The notes under the pieces: model-generated
Seen by the model: the letters and a program-made list of their open reading frames with translations, nothing else
What the model was told of the DNA's origin: nothing
Databases searched by the model: none
Part shown: positions 48,595 to 59,838 of the stretch, piece after piece
Numbering within the stretch: position 1 is the stretch's first letter
Layout: the number at the start of each line of letters is the position of its first letter
Translations under genes and position numbers: made by a program
Assembly (NCBI GenBank): GCA_003265435.1
Contig: NOXC01000010.1
Location: 62,001-126,000, forward strand
DNA length: 64,000 nucleotides
Origin: Cellvibrionaceae bacterium AOL6
GTDB taxonomy: Bacteria > Pseudomonadota > Gammaproteobacteria > Pseudomonadales > Cellvibrionaceae
Reading direction: 5' to 3'

Positions 48595-48963
48595 TCAGAC
48601 CCACTTCACGGGGGAGGCGCCTGCTTGGCGCGTGCGTGCTTCTTCGGCTTCTTCCAGATAGCGTTGCCACAAGGTGGCTTGTTGTTCGGCAAACTGGCGC
48701 AGCAGGGGCCAGGTGTAAATGCCGCTGTCGTGACCGTCGTCGAAGATCAGCTTGATGGCATAGTGGCCTTGAGCTTCGATACCGGTGATCGCGACATCCT
48801 GTTTGTCGAGAGGGAGCTGTTTTTGACCGGGGCCGTGACCCTGTACCTCGGCCGACGGAGAATGAACGCGTAAAAATTCAGCGGGCAGCCGGAAGTGGCC
48901 GTCGTCGTAGACGAGTTCCAGCTCCCGGCTTTGTGTGTGCAGTTGAATTTTTTTTGGCGTCAC
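48595..48963 (-). CDS. DUF971 protein
   Basis: The 122-residue protein has the DUF971 signature: '[37 protein letters not shown]' and '[31 protein letters not shown]'. The family, named for its likeness to the N-terminal part of gamma-butyrobetaine hydroxylase, often lies between hslU and ubiE as here and is thought to bind zinc or iron; function unknown. It overlaps the hslU stop by four bases. Confidence 0.88.
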   Translation of the reverse strand: MTPKKIQLHTQSRELELVYDDGHFRLPAEFLRVHSPSAEVQGHGPGQKQLPLDKQDVAITGIEAQGHYAIKLIFDDGHDSGIYTWPLLRQFAEQQATLWQRYLEEAEEARTRQAGASPVKWV

Positions 48964-50276
48964 AGGATGAAGCGGCTCAAGTCTTCGTCTTTGGCGAGGG
49001 TATCGAGCTGCGTATCCACGAAGGCGGCGTCCACGACGACCTTGCTGTCGCTGCGGTTAGTGTTGAAGGAGACTTCTTCAAGCAGTTTTTCCATCACTGT
49101 GTGCAGGCGCCGCGCGCCGATGTTTTCCGTGCTTTCGTTCACTTGATAGGCCGTTTCGGCTATGCGTCGAATCCCGTCGGGCGTAAATTCGAGTTCGAGG
49201 CCTTCGGTGGCGAGCAGGGCCTGCTGCTGACGGGTCAGCGAGGCGTTGGGCTCGGTCAGTATGCGCTCAAAGTCGTCCGCGCTCAGCGCGCTTAACTCGA
49301 CACGAATCGGCAGGCGGCCTTGTAACTCCGGAATCAAATCCGAGGGCTTGGCCAGGTGAAACGCACCGGAGGCGACAAACAGGATGTGATCGGTTTTGAT
49401 CATGCCGTGTTTGGTGGACACGGTGCAGCCTTCGATTAGGGGCAGCAGGTCGCGCTGCACACCTTCGCGCGAGACATCCGCGCCGCTGGTGTTTTCGCGC
49501 TTGCAGACCTTGTCGATCTCATCGATAAACACGATGCCGTTTTGTTCGGCGGCCTCAATCGCGCGTGCTTTAATTTCTTCGTCGTTGATCAGGCGCGCGG
49601 CTTCTTCCTGAGTCAGTTTTTTGAAAGCCTTGGCCACCGGCATGCGCGTTTTCTTCGTCTTACCTGAAGACATATTGGAGAACATGTTTTGCAATTGGTT
49701 GGTCATGTCCTCCATGCCGGGAGGCGCCATGATTTCAACACCGACATTGGCTGCACTGACTTCGATATCAACTTCTTTGTCATCGAGCTCGCCCTCGCGG
49801 AATTTCTTGCGGAAAAGTTGGCGAGTGCTGTTCTCCTTGTCCTCCGCATCGACTGAGCGGGACGGCGGCAGCAACGCATCGAGAATGCGCTCTTCCGCGG
49901 CTTCCTGCGCGCGGAACTCGACTTTGGCCATTTCCTGTTCGCGCAGCAGTTTGATGGAGCGGTCGACGAGGTCGCGAATAATGGATTCGACATCGCGACC
50001 GACATAGCCGACTTCGGTGAACTTGGTCGCTTCCACTTTTATGAAAGGGGCATTGGCGAGCTTGGCCAATCGGCGAGCAATTTCCGTTTTACCGACACCG
50101 GTCGGGCCAATCATCAGAATGTTCTTGGGGGTGACTTCGGCGCGCAGGTCTTCATCAAGCTGCATGCGGCGCCAGCGGTTTCGCAGTGCAACGGCAACGG
50201 CTTTTTTCGCTGCCGCCTGACCGATAATAAACTGGTCGAGTTCGTGAACGATTTCACTGGGAGTCATCATACTCAT
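48960..50276 (-). CDS. hslU: HslU, ATPase subunit of the HslUV protease
   Basis: The 438-residue AAA unfoldase feeds substrates to HslV. Conserved: '[27 protein letters not shown]', Walker [16 protein letters not shown], '[26 protein letters not shown]', Walker B '[11 protein letters not shown]' and the C-terminal '[18 protein letters not shown]'. The I-domain lies between about 110 and 230. It is slightly shorter than E. coli HslU (443) and lies 30 bases after hslV. Confidence 0.98.
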   Translation of the reverse strand: MSMMTPSEIVHELDQFIIGQAAAKKAVAVALRNRWRRMQLDEDLRAEVTPKNILMIGPTGVGKTEIARRLAKLANAPFIKVEATKFTEVGYVGRDVESIIRDLVDRSIKLLREQEMAKVEFRAQEAAEERILDALLPPSRSVDAEDKENSTRQLFRKKFREGELDDKEVDIEVSAANVGVEIMAPPGMEDMTNQLQNMFSNMSSGKTKKTRMPVAKAFKKLTQEEAARLINDEEIKARAIEAAEQNGIVFIDEIDKVCKRENTSGADVSREGVQRDLLPLIEGCTVSTKHGMIKTDHILFVASGAFHLAKPSDLIPELQGRLPIRVELSALSADDFERILTEPNASLTRQQQALLATEGLELEFTPDGIRRIAETAYQVNESTENIGARRLHTVMEKLLEEVSFNTNRSDSKVVVDAAFVDTQLDTLAKDEDLSRFIL

Positions 50277-50306
50277 GCAAAAGGGTCCTATAGCGAAAGC
50301 TGCCGT

Positions 50307-50846
50307 TTAAATTTGCAGCTCTTCGATGGTGAAGTTGTGGTTCGTGTAGACGCAAACATCGCCGGCAATGGTCAGGCCTTTTTCAACAATGTCGCGGGCA
50401 GAAAGATCGGTGTTTTCGTAGAGTGCGCGTGCGGCACTTTGCGCAAAGGCACCGCCCGAGCCGATGGCGATCAAGTCGTTTTCCGGTTGGATGACATCAC
50501 CGTTGCCGCTGATAATGAGCGAGGCTTCTTCGTTGGCCACGGCCAGCAAGGCTTCGAGCCGACGCAGGGCGCGGTCGGTACGCCAGTCTTTGGCGAGTTC
50601 CACGGCCGCGCGTGTCAATTGGCCGCCGTGCATTTCCAGCTTGGCCTCAAAGCGTTCAAACAGGGTGAAGGCGTCTGCGGTGCCTCCGGCAAAGCCGGCA
50701 ATGACTTTGTCGCGATACAGGCGACGCACCTTGCGGGCGTTGCCTTTCATAATGGTGTTGCCGAGAGAAACCTGGCCGTCGCCGCCGATGACGACACGAT
50801 CGCCGCGGCGAACAGAGAGGATCGTCGTGCCTCGATATTGTTCCAC
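50307..50846 (-). CDS. hslV: HslV, peptidase subunit of the HslUV protease
   Basis: The 179-residue threonine peptidase forms a double hexamer. The protein begins [20 protein letters not shown]: the catalytic Thr follows a short propeptide of six residues, as in betaproteobacterial HslV, whereas E. coli and Pseudomonas start MTTI. '[23 protein letters not shown]' and '[22 protein letters not shown]' are family strings. A heat-shock-type promoter lies 40 to 65 bases upstream (50885-50912). Confidence 0.98.
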   Translation of the reverse strand: MEQYRGTTILSVRRGDRVVIGGDGQVSLGNTIMKGNARKVRRLYRDKVIAGFAGGTADAFTLFERFEAKLEMHGGQLTRAAVELAKDWRTDRALRRLEALLAVANEEASLIISGNGDVIQPENDLIAIGSGGAFAQSAARALYENTDLSARDIVEKGLTIAGDVCVYTNHNFTIEELQI

Positions 50847-50884
50847 GTTGTCTGGCCTTAATAATCAATGAATTCAGAAAGGCT

Positions 50885-50912
50885 AGATTGGGGGGCGGGC
50901 GCGTATTTCAAG
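50885..50912 (-). promoter_or_regulatory. sigma-32-type promoter of hslVU
   Basis: On the minus strand, CTTGAAA (complement at 50906-50912) and CCCCAATCT (at about 50885-50893) are 12-13 bases apart, close to CTTGAAA-N13-CCCCATNT. A 9-bp hairpin (50910-50930), AAGGCGAGC/GCTCGCCTT, overlaps its upstream edge and may mark the end of the SPOR gene transcript. Confidence 0.68.
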
Positions 50913-50946
50913 GCGAGCTTGGCTCGCCTTTTACGCCATTTTGCGG

Positions 50947-51507
50947 TTAGGGAGTGCGGGGGCGTTTCAATGTCAGGTAGTCGAAGCGGTTTTGCACCAG
51001 GGTCTGTCGCGCTTTGGCCAGTTTGGATTTGCTGTGATAGGGCCCCACTATGACGCGGTAGCGGATGTCGCCCGACTGTAGCTTTGAGGTCTCAATGTTC
51101 GCGTCCATATTCAGCAGAATCAGCTGAGCACGCACTTTGTCGGCGTCTTCCTGACGGCGGAAGGAGGCTACCTGCAGGAAAAACTCGTGGTCCATTTCCT
51201 CTGCGGTCGGTTCGCGGGGGGGCTCGTAGTCGGGGATTTCAACCTGGTCAGATTTCAGGCGATCATAGAACTCAAACACGGGGAGAGTGGGCTTCTCTTC
51301 GACCGCCTCTTTTTTCGCAGGCTTTTCTTCTTTGGACGCTGGCGCGCTGCTTCCTTGTTGCCCTTTCAGGTCGGCCAAATGGATCAGAAACATCACAAAC
51401 GCGCCGACGATCATGCCGGTCAATAACCACAACCAGCCGGGGATACTGCGTTCTGCTCCAACGCGACTGGCGTGGGCGGCGGGTTTACGTTTTCTCTTTT
51501 GGCTCAT
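50947..51507 (-). CDS. SPOR-domain membrane protein (FtsN-like)
   Basis: The 186-residue protein has a short basic N terminus, one membrane helix ('IPGWLWLLTGMIVGAFVMFLI'), a P/E/K-rich periplasmic linker with 'EEKPAKKEAVEEKPTLPVFEFYDRL', and a C-terminal SPOR domain (about 110-186) that binds denuded septal glycan: 'FFLQVASFRRQEDADKVRAQLILLNMDANIE' and 'YRVIVGPYHSKSKLAKARQTL'. FtsN-like proteins activate the septal synthase. I use the ATG at 51507, an alternative TTG is 12 bases upstream. It is first of the hslVU-ubi block. Confidence 0.85.
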   Translation of the reverse strand: MSQKRKRKPAAHASRVGAERSIPGWLWLLTGMIVGAFVMFLIHLADLKGQQGSSAPASKEEKPAKKEAVEEKPTLPVFEFYDRLKSDQVEIPDYEPPREPTAEEMDHEFFLQVASFRRQEDADKVRAQLILLNMDANIETSKLQSGDIRYRVIVGPYHSKSKLAKARQTLVQNRFDYLTLKRPRTP

Positions 51508-51780
51508 GGTTTCTCGCAATCAGGGTAATAAGTAGCTCGACCGGCAGGCGCGACTGTGAACCTGTCACGCTTTTACAATTTTTCCAGTGTTTATATTGGC
51601 TTACGTAAATATTCTAAGCTATTATCGAGCTTTAGTGGCAGGTCTTTTTCAGCTTTCGCTGTTCAGTGTGTGAAGTAGAGAACAAATTCAGCCTGAATTA
51701 CCTGCTATCTTTGTTTGAGTGCGGGCCCACAGCCGGGCCAAACCCTAACGCCCCAACTAAATACAATGAGTGGAAGTGTC

Positions 51781-52839
51781 ATGATTCAAGGCGTAGTGAG
51801 CTGTTTACGAATGTCGGCCCTGGTGCTGCTGGTTTTTGGTCTGTTTGCCTGCGGTGGTGCGCCTGATTATAACAACGCCGGCGGCAATAATAGTGGTTCC
51901 AGCACCACGTTGATTCGATTTGTTTCTGTGGAGCCTGATCAGCTCGCCTTGATCAATCGAGGTGGGGACGATATCGCCATGGTGACGTTCCAGGTCACGA
52001 ACGCAACGGGCGACACGCTGTCAGGTGTGCGTGTAAATTTCGAGCTAAGCACGGATATAGGTGGCTTAGCGTTGACGGGCGATTCTTCTGTAGAGACGGG
52101 CAACGACGGCACCGCGGTGGCGTTTGTGCAAAGTGGTAACATTCCGGTTTCAGTGGTGGTCACCGCGACAATCGATCAAACCAGTACTAGAGCGGTCTCC
52201 GATGCGATCGATATTTCAACCTCAACCTTTATTGCGGGTCGCTTTGGTATCGGGCCCAATGCCAGCGATGTCACTGGAAACAATGGGGTAGAAGATGGTG
52301 CGGCACTGTTTAACAAAACAGTGGGGTTTGGCGTTATTGCTTCTGACCAGTTCGGTCACAGTATTTTAGATGGCGAGCGAGTAACGTTTGTCGCGCCCAT
52401 GTATGGTCGCTTCGAGCCTGCGACCTGTCAGTTCAGTTCGGGCACCTGTGAAACCACCTTTTACACGGGGACGAACCCTGATGTCGCCGCCAATGTGCCC
52501 TATACAGAGCGTGTTATCGCTTACACCACAGGCGCAGAGGAATTCGTTGATTTGAATGGTAATAATATCTATGACGTCAACGAAGAGTTTGTTGACCTCG
52601 GTGAGGCCTGGTTGGATGAAAATGGAAACGGCGTCTATGACGCTGGTGAGTTCTGGGTGGATGCCGGGGATAAAAACGGTGTGTATGACCCGGTCGGAAA
52701 CGGCGTATGGGATGGCCCCTGCATTGAAATTCCTGGCGAGGACGAAGCGGATGAATCTGAGCGCTGCCAGGGCAATGAAAATGGTGTGACGATTTGGTCG
52801 ACAAACTATTTGAACATGCTCGCTGCCGAAGCCGAGTAG
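51781..52839 (+). CDS. lipoprotein with Ig-like and EF-hand/dockerin-like calcium loops
   Basis: A 352-residue protein. The start ATG at 51781 is preceded by GGAAG and precedes a lipoprotein signal with lipobox LFAC (Cys24); a longer in-frame start at 51715 is disfavoured. Residues 46-148 look like a bacterial Ig-like domain ('FQVTNATGDTLSGVRVNFEL', 'GNDGTAVAFVQSGNIPVSVVVTATI'), as in invasin or Big_1 repeats. Residues 257-312 hold three D-x-N-G-N-x-x-Y-D-x loops, a calcium-binding pattern of dockerin and EF-hand type. I do not know a named family. It is isolated and divergent from the SPOR gene, at the place where relatives have argS. Confidence 0.6.
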   Translation: MIQGVVSCLRMSALVLLVFGLFACGGAPDYNNAGGNNSGSSTTLIRFVSVEPDQLALINRGGDDIAMVTFQVTNATGDTLSGVRVNFELSTDIGGLALTGDSSVETGNDGTAVAFVQSGNIPVSVVVTATIDQTSTRAVSDAIDISTSTFIAGRFGIGPNASDVTGNNGVEDGAALFNKTVGFGVIASDQFGHSILDGERVTFVAPMYGRFEPATCQFSSGTCETTFYTGTNPDVAANVPYTERVIAYTTGAEEFVDLNGNNIYDVNEEFVDLGEAWLDENGNGVYDAGEFWVDAGDKNGVYDPVGNGVWDGPCIEIPGEDEADESERCQGNENGVTIWSTNYLNMLAAEAE

Positions 52840-52881
52840 CGTGACTCGCGCCCCTCTCGGTCGAGCCGGGCGCATGAAGTA

Positions 52882-55071
52882 TTAGACCTCCACCGGATCC
52901 ACATCCAAAGACCAGCGCACGCGCTTTGCCAGTGCGCTGGCTTCTATCTCCTCCAAGGCATGCTGCAACAGCGGACGCAGTGCCTTTCTCTGATCTGAAC
53001 GCACAAACAACTGATATCGAAACCGATCCTGTACGCGTTCCATTGTCGCGGGCAGTGGGCCGAGCAGCGCGTAATGGCTACTCGGCGGGAAGCGCGCTTC
53101 GATGCGCTCACGTGCAAAACGCAGCAGCGCCTCGGCATTTTCGGCGCGCTTTGACTCCGCGCGAAACAGCGCGCAATGCCACTGGGGTGGTAATCCCGCG
53201 TACTGACGCTCTTCCAACAGATGGCGAGCAAAGCGGGTATAGCCTTTTTCGAGCAGCACATTGAGCAAGGGGTGATCGGGGCGATGCGTTTGCAGCAGTA
53301 CCTCTCCCGGCTGCTCGCCCCGTCCTGCGCGGCCGGCGACCTGCATCAACAATTGCCCCATTTTCTCTAAGGCGCGAAAGTCGGGGTTGTGGAAGCCCTG
53401 GTCGGCGTCGACCACAATGACCAACGTCAAATTCGCGAAGTGGTGGCCTTTCGCCAGCATCTGTGTGCCCACCAGCAGCGCAGGCTCGCCACTGTGTACG
53501 GCGTTGAGCGCCTCCGTCAGTGCTTGCTTGCTACGGGTGCTGTCGCGATCAATACGCAGGGTGGTGATGCCTTCGAATTTCTGACTGAGTCGCTGTTCCA
53601 GCTGCTCGGTACCGAGCCCTTTTGCTTGAAGGTCGTGATGCCCGCACTGAGGGCAATTTGTTGCTATGCGACTGCGTCGGTCACAGTGGTGGCAGTGGAG
53701 TCGGGGCGGCTTGCTGTGGAGTGTCATCGAGGCCGAGCAACTGGGGCAGGTCGACACCCAGCCGCAGGCATGGCACATTTGCACCGGTGCGTATCCGCGG
53801 CGATTCAAAAAGACCAGTGCCTGCTCCTTGCGGGAGAGGCAGTGTTGCAAGGCCTGCATCGCCTCGGGGCAGAGTCCGGCCTCAAGCGGCTGATTGCGTA
53901 AATCGACGCTGCGGATACGTGGTGCCGTGGCACCACCGGCCCGCGTTTTCAGCACGAGGTGCGCATAGCGGCCCTCGAGTGCGTGTCGTAACGTTTCAAG
54001 TGAGGGTGTGGCGCTGCCTAGTACGATTGGAACGTTGAGTGCGTTGGCGCGGTAGATGCTCAGATCTCGCGCGGAGTAGCGCACACTGTCTTGCTGCTTG
54101 TAGGCCGTGTCATGCTCTTCGTCGACCAGTATGAGGCCGAGTTCTGGCGCGGGTGCGAGGGCAGCGAGCCGAGTGCCAATAATGATGCGTGCGCGGCCGT
54201 CGCGCGCATCGAGCCAGTTCTGAGCGCGCTGCGCGTCGCTGATATCCGAATGTAATTCCACCAGCGGGGCGGCGAAGCGCTGGCGAAAGCGTTGTACCGT
54301 TTGAGGTGAAAGCCCGATTTCGGGAATCAATACCAGCACTTGTTTGCCCATGCGCAAAACACGTTCGGCAAGGTGCAGGTACACCTCTGTTTTCCCGCTG
54401 CCGGTGATGCCGTGCAGTAAGTGACAGGCGTAGCGATGAAAGGCCACGCGCTCTACGGCTTGAGCCTGCTCCTCGTTCAGCGTCAGCATGGGGGCATTGA
54501 GGAGGGTGCTGAATTCGGGTGCGTCTGTGGTGTCAGCCCTCTCCACCAAGCCCTTTTCTTCCAAGGCTTTGAACGCGCTCGGCGACAGATTGAGCGCGCG
54601 GGCCTGTTCCGTGCTGCAGTGTGCGTGATCCAGTAAGTAGCGCAGGACCTCCTGCTGCCTTGGTGAGCGCTTGAGGGCCTCGTGTGATAGGCCTTTGCCT
54701 TCGGTGCTGAGTTGCCAGTGCCAGGGTTGCGGGGGAAGTTGCTCTTGACGTAAATAGGGCGGCGTTGCGGTGGCCAGGACTTCTCCGAGAGGGTGGAGAT
54801 AGTAGTCGGCCAGCCATTGGCACAGTGCGAGCAAGTGTGCGGGGAGGCTTGCGCGCGGATCGAGACGCTCGAGTACAGGTTTGGCGCGCGTGTCCATGTG
54901 CCCGTCATGGTGTACCGACACGACAATGCCAACGAGCTCTCGAGGCCCGAAGGGCACGCGCACGCGATCACCGGGGTACAAGGCCACACCGGGCTGCGGA
55001 GGCAGATAATCGAATGTTTGGCGAAGGGGGACCGGCAGTGCCACCCGGCAATAGTGCGTACTGTCTGGCAT
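52882..55071 (-). CDS. priA: primosomal replication protein / helicase PriA
   Basis: The 729-residue helicase restarts stalled replication forks. The N-terminal fork-binding domain ([22 protein letters not shown]...) is followed by helicase motifs: Walker [16 protein letters not shown], '[12 protein letters not shown]' and a zinc-binding region with eight cysteines ('[13 protein letters not shown]', '[19 protein letters not shown]'). Length matches E. coli (732). It is divergent from rpmE, as in many gammaproteobacteria, with 136 bases between. Confidence 0.97.
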   Translation of the reverse strand: MPDSTHYCRVALPVPLRQTFDYLPPQPGVALYPGDRVRVPFGPRELVGIVVSVHHDGHMDTRAKPVLERLDPRASLPAHLLALCQWLADYYLHPLGEVLATATPPYLRQEQLPPQPWHWQLSTEGKGLSHEALKRSPRQQEVLRYLLDHAHCSTEQARALNLSPSAFKALEEKGLVERADTTDAPEFSTLLNAPMLTLNEEQAQAVERVAFHRYACHLLHGITGSGKTEVYLHLAERVLRMGKQVLVLIPEIGLSPQTVQRFRQRFAAPLVELHSDISDAQRAQNWLDARDGRARIIIGTRLAALAPAPELGLILVDEEHDTAYKQQDSVRYSARDLSIYRANALNVPIVLGSATPSLETLRHALEGRYAHLVLKTRAGGATAPRIRSVDLRNQPLEAGLCPEAMQALQHCLSRKEQALVFLNRRGYAPVQMCHACGWVSTCPSCSASMTLHSKPPRLHCHHCDRRSRIATNCPQCGHHDLQAKGLGTEQLEQRLSQKFEGITTLRIDRDSTRSKQALTEALNAVHSGEPALLVGTQMLAKGHHFANLTLVIVVDADQGFHNPDFRALEKMGQLLMQVAGRAGRGEQPGEVLLQTHRPDHPLLNVLLEKGYTRFARHLLEERQYAGLPPQWHCALFRAESKRAENAEALLRFARERIEARFPPSSHYALLGPLPATMERVQDRFRYQLFVRSDQRKALRPLLQHALEEIEASALAKRVRWSLDVDPVEV

Positions 55072-55207
55072 GGGGCGCACTATACCAGCAACTTGCTTGC
55101 CTATCTGTATATTTCTGGTACTATCCGCGATCCTTTTAACCCGAAACCAATTGGTGCGCGGTGCTCAGCAAAAGACTGGGTGGCGGCGTACATCACAGGG
55201 GCTCGAT

Positions 55208-55423
55208 ATGCAAAACGATATTCAACCAAAATATGGTGAGATGACGGCAACCTGCAGTTGCGGCAACACCATTGTTACACGTTCTACCATGGCAAAAGAC
55301 ATTCACATCGAAGTGTGTTCTCAGTGCCACCCGTTCTACACGGGCAAGCAGAAAGTAGTCGACAGCGGCGGCCGCATCGACAAGTTCAACAAGCGTTTTG
55401 GACGCCTTTCTGCCAAGAAGTAA
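55208..55423 (+). CDS. rpmE: 50S ribosomal protein L31
   Basis: A 71-residue zinc-type L31 ([19 protein letters not shown]). The zinc ligands are the CSC and CSQC pairs, at about 16, 18, 37 and 40, as in E. coli L31; the rest, '[23 protein letters not shown]', is standard. The ATG at 55208 is preferred: an in-frame start 138 bases upstream would add a hydrophobic leader with no relation to L31. Being of the zinc-containing type, it may have a zinc-free paralogue elsewhere. Confidence 0.97.
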   Translation: MQNDIQPKYGEMTATCSCGNTIVTRSTMAKDIHIEVCSQCHPFYTGKQKVVDSGGRIDKFNKRFGRLSAKK

Positions 55424-55431
55424 GCTTATTC

Positions 55432-55456
55432 AGTCCTCCGGGCTCTCCGGAGGACT
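55432..55456. terminator. hairpin between rpmE and convergent mrcA
   Basis: AGTCCTCCGG and CCGGAGGACT form a perfect 10-bp stem with a GCTCT loop, in the gap between the two convergent genes. A T run is lacking; it may serve both directions. Confidence 0.55.
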
Positions 55457-55489
55457 TCCCTGTCCTTCCTCTACTCGCCCATCCCTGTT

Positions 55490-58057
55490 TTAAAACAAAC
55501 CATCCGAGAATATTTCGGAGGGATTGTCGTGGATAGTTTCTTCGTTGCTGGGTTCCAGTTCGGGTGTGTTGTCAGCTCGGAAGTATTCGAACACCGCGTC
55601 TGGATCGTCAATGCGTGCTCGCTGCCCGGTTTCCGGGTTGATTTTGACCGTCACGATGCCCGGCGGTTGCCGCTTGTGCTGTTCGCGCGTGCCCTCTAGG
55701 GCGACGCTCATGAAATCGATCCAGATGGGGAGCGCGGCTGTGCCGCCGTATTCCCGATTCCCCAACTCCAGGTTCTGGTCATAGCCCACCCAGGTGGTGG
55801 TCACGATACTGTTGCTGTAGCCACTGAACCAAGCGTCCATCGGGCCGTTGGTGGTGCCGGTTTTGCCTGCGAGGTCGCTGCGCTTCAGTACTTTAGCGCG
55901 CGTCCCTGTACCCCGTTGAATCACGTCTTTGAGTATCGAGTCCATGATGAATACGACCTGGTCATCTAGAACCTTGGGGGCGCGAGGGTAGTCGCCGGGT
56001 TCAAGTATGGCGAGTTCGCGCTTTAATATTACGGGTACGCTAAACAATTTTGGATCGAAGGCAGGATCAACAGCTGCCTCCGTCAGATCCTGGTTGACCT
56101 CGGTCGGGCTGCTTTTCGCTTCATCGCATTCGATGCAGACCGTATCCGGGAAGGATTCGTAAATGATGTTCCCGTCTACGTCTTCCACTCGGTCAATCAA
56201 ATAAGGGCTGACCTTGTAGCCGCCGTTTGCAAAGGCCGCCCAGGCCGTGGCCAGATCAACCGGGGTAGCGCTGGAGCTGCCGAGTGCCAGGGTCAGGTCA
56301 CGGGGCAGGGTTTCAGCATTGAAGCCAAAGCGTTGCAAGGTCTCCCGCGCGTGTTCGATGCCGATCTGTTGCAGGATCCGTATCGACACCAGGTTGCGTG
56401 AGAGGTACAGCGCACGCCGGAGTCGCATCGGCCCATAGAATCTTCCTCCGTCGTTTTCGGGCCGCCAGGTGGCTTCGAGCGCGGCGTCCTCAAACACGAT
56501 CGGGGCATCGTTGATCAGGGTGGCGGCGGTCATGCCTTTTTCCAGCGCGGCGGCATAAATAAACGGCTTAAGGTTGGAGCCGGGTTGCCGATAGGCTTGA
56601 GTAGCGCGGTTGAAGTGGCTTTCAAAGAAGTCGAAGCCGCCCACTAAGGACAAGATGGCGCCATTGTTTGGGGCGAGAGCGACCAGCGCAGCCTGCGCTT
56701 CGGGAAGTTGCGTCAGTACCCACTGTCCCTCTTGATTTAAGCGGACGCGAATCACATCGAACAGCCCGGCGATATCGCTGGCGGATTCTGGCGATGGGCC
56801 GCGGGCATTTTGATTGATGTAGGCCCTGGCGCTCGAAAGCCCCTGTTCCCAGCCAAGCGTCACTTGCTCGCCTTGCTTGGTTATAGCGGTAAGTGACTGC
56901 TCGCCAACTTTAGTCACGACAGCGGGAAGCAAGCCTGCGTAGTCGGGGATGTCCTGCAGGAGTTCGAGCAAGCGAGCGGTGGTCTGCTCGTCGAAAGCGG
57001 CCGGGTTTTCGGGGGCTGTGTCTTCACTGTTCTCCGTGTCTGTCGCGGGGGTGAGCTGGCCCAGTTGGCCGGCGAGGTTTTGTTCGGGACCGCGATACCC
57101 TTTGCGCGCGTCGTAAGTCAGTAAGCCGTCCACGACGGCCTGTTGTGCAGCAAGCTGCATTTTACTGTTCACGGTGGTGTAGACCCGATATCCCTCGGTA
57201 TAGGCTTCGAGGCCAAAGGAGCGAATCGTTTTTTCGCGGGCCAGTTCTGCGACATAAGGCGCACTGATGTCGAGTTGGCTGCCATGATAGCTTGCGGTGA
57301 CCGGTTCCAAAATTGCGAGCTGGTACGCATTTTTATCAATTAAAGACAGGTCGTACATGCGACCCAGTATCCAATTTCGGCGTTCAATGGCTCGAGTTGG
57401 GTTAATTATCGGGTTTTGTGTCGAAGGTCCCTGAAACAGCCCTGCAATCATTGCAAGCTGGGCTAGACTTAGTTCGTTGAGATCTTTGCCGTAGTACACG
57501 CGTGATGCGGCCTGTATGCCGTACGCGCGCTTGCCAAGGAACATGTAGTTCACGTACAGCTCCAGGATCTCGTCTTTGGTGAGCTCACGTTCGAGCTTCA
57601 GCGATAGCAGGATCTCATTGAATTTGCGCACGAACTTCTGGTCGAGGGTCAGAAACACGTTGCGCGTGAGCTGCATGGTCAGGGTGCTGCCGCCGCTGCC
57701 TTTTTCGCCTGTTGTAATCAGTTCTGTAACGGCGCGAGCAAGACCGCGGATGCTCACGCCCCGGTGGGAATAGAACTCCGCATCTTCCGCAGCGAGGAGT
57801 GCGTCAATAAATGCTTGCGGAACTTCGTCTAAAGTAACGGGGTGTCGGCGTTTTTCTCCAAACTCCCCGATCAGTTTGTTATCGGAGGAGTAAATGCGCA
57901 GCGGGGTCTGCAGTCGCACATCACGGATAGATTCCACCGAAGGCAGGTTGGGACTCAGGTAGAGATAGGCCGCTGCAAGCCCGAAAATGGCGGCAGAGGT
58001 TCCGATGAGAAAGAGTAGGATCAGGGTCGAGAGGGTCTTTTTGAGTACGGGTTTCAT
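55490..58057 (-). CDS. mrcA: penicillin-binding protein 1A (bifunctional transglycosylase/transpeptidase)
   Basis: The 855-residue inner membrane enzyme polymerises and crosslinks peptidoglycan. It has a short cytoplasmic tail and one membrane helix (about 9-32). The transglycosylase domain has the catalytic Glu in 'AAEDAEFYSHRGVSIRGLAR' and 'GGSTLTMQLTRNVFL'. The transpeptidase has SxxK in 'YRQPGSNLKPFIYAAALEKG' (active Ser), SRN ('YLSRNLVSIRIL') and KTGT ('GKTGTTNGPMDAWFSGY'). An OB-like insert lies between the domains. It is divergent from pilM, as in Pseudomonas (ponA-pilM), with 138 bases between. Confidence 0.97.
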   Translation of the reverse strand: MKPVLKKTLSTLILLFLIGTSAAIFGLAAAYLYLSPNLPSVESIRDVRLQTPLRIYSSDNKLIGEFGEKRRHPVTLDEVPQAFIDALLAAEDAEFYSHRGVSIRGLARAVTELITTGEKGSGGSTLTMQLTRNVFLTLDQKFVRKFNEILLSLKLERELTKDEILELYVNYMFLGKRAYGIQAASRVYYGKDLNELSLAQLAMIAGLFQGPSTQNPIINPTRAIERRNWILGRMYDLSLIDKNAYQLAILEPVTASYHGSQLDISAPYVAELAREKTIRSFGLEAYTEGYRVYTTVNSKMQLAAQQAVVDGLLTYDARKGYRGPEQNLAGQLGQLTPATDTENSEDTAPENPAAFDEQTTARLLELLQDIPDYAGLLPAVVTKVGEQSLTAITKQGEQVTLGWEQGLSSARAYINQNARGPSPESASDIAGLFDVIRVRLNQEGQWVLTQLPEAQAALVALAPNNGAILSLVGGFDFFESHFNRATQAYRQPGSNLKPFIYAAALEKGMTAATLINDAPIVFEDAALEATWRPENDGGRFYGPMRLRRALYLSRNLVSIRILQQIGIEHARETLQRFGFNAETLPRDLTLALGSSSATPVDLATAWAAFANGGYKVSPYLIDRVEDVDGNIIYESFPDTVCIECDEAKSSPTEVNQDLTEAAVDPAFDPKLFSVPVILKRELAILEPGDYPRAPKVLDDQVVFIMDSILKDVIQRGTGTRAKVLKRSDLAGKTGTTNGPMDAWFSGYSNSIVTTTWVGYDQNLELGNREYGGTAALPIWIDFMSVALEGTREQHKRQPPGIVTVKINPETGQRARIDDPDAVFEYFRADNTPELEPSNEETIHDNPSEIFSDGLF

Positions 58058-58131
58058 GTGCCTTAGGGGCCAAATTGGGATCAGCTGCTCATTATAAGAC
58101 CTTTTTCACACTTTATTTAACACTGGCGTTA

Positions 58132-58159
58132 TTGCAGCTTCGAGTTAAAGTGCTATAAC
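58132..58159 (+). promoter_or_regulatory. candidate promoter of the pilMNOPQ operon
   Basis: TTGCAG and TATAAC, 16 bases apart, lie 37 bases before the pilM ATG. In the same 138-base space a TATAAT on the opposite strand (complement ATTATA at 58091) could be the -10 of mrcA. Confidence 0.55.
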
Positions 58160-58174
58160 ATAAACGTAAGCTAA

Positions 58175-59263
<1,089 letters not shown>

Positions 59264-59265
59264 CT

Positions 59266-59838
59266 ATGGCTCGCATAAACCTGCTCCCCTGGCGTGAGGA
59301 ACTGCGCCAGGAGAAAAAGAAAGAGTTTCTCGTTCAGCTTGCGGGCTTCTGTCTGATTGTGTTGCTGGGCTGTTTTATGTGGGTCCGCTCGATGGACTCG
59401 GCCATTGATTCCCAGCGTTATCGCAACAACCTCTTGCAGTCGGAAATCAACGATTTGAAGAAAAAGGTCGCTGAGATCCAAGAGCTGAAGAAGAAAAAGA
59501 AAGAGCTGGAACGCCGTATGAAGGTGATTCAGGATCTCGAAGGTAAGCGCTCTATCATTGTTCACTACTTTGACGAGCTCGCGAAAGCCGTGCCCGACGG
59601 CGTGTATTTCACCACCATTGAACGCAAGGGCAGTATGTTTACTATCCAGGGTGTCAGTGAATCCAACCAGCGGATTGCTGATCTGATGCGTAATCTCGAT
59701 GCTTCTGACTGGTTCTCGAATCCAAATCTGAAATCCGTCGTTGCCGATCAGGCGCTCGGTGCAAACGCAGGCGTGTTCGAGATGGACTTGAATGCGGTGC
59801 TACCGGAAGGGCAGGGGGAGAAAGATAACAATGGCTGA
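59266..59838 (+). CDS. pilN: type IV pilus assembly protein PilN
   Basis: The 190-residue inner membrane protein begins MARINLLPWREELRQEKKKEF, the conserved cytoplasmic INLLPWR motif that binds PilM. One membrane helix (about 27-45) is followed by a coiled coil and a ferredoxin-like periplasmic domain that pairs with PilO. The stop of pilM is 2 bases before. It overlaps pilO by 8 bases. Confidence 0.96.
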   Translation: MARINLLPWREELRQEKKKEFLVQLAGFCLIVLLGCFMWVRSMDSAIDSQRYRNNLLQSEINDLKKKVAEIQELKKKKKELERRMKVIQDLEGKRSIIVHYFDELAKAVPDGVYFTTIERKGSMFTIQGVSESNQRIADLMRNLDASDWFSNPNLKSVVADQALGANAGVFEMDLNAVLPEGQGEKDNNG

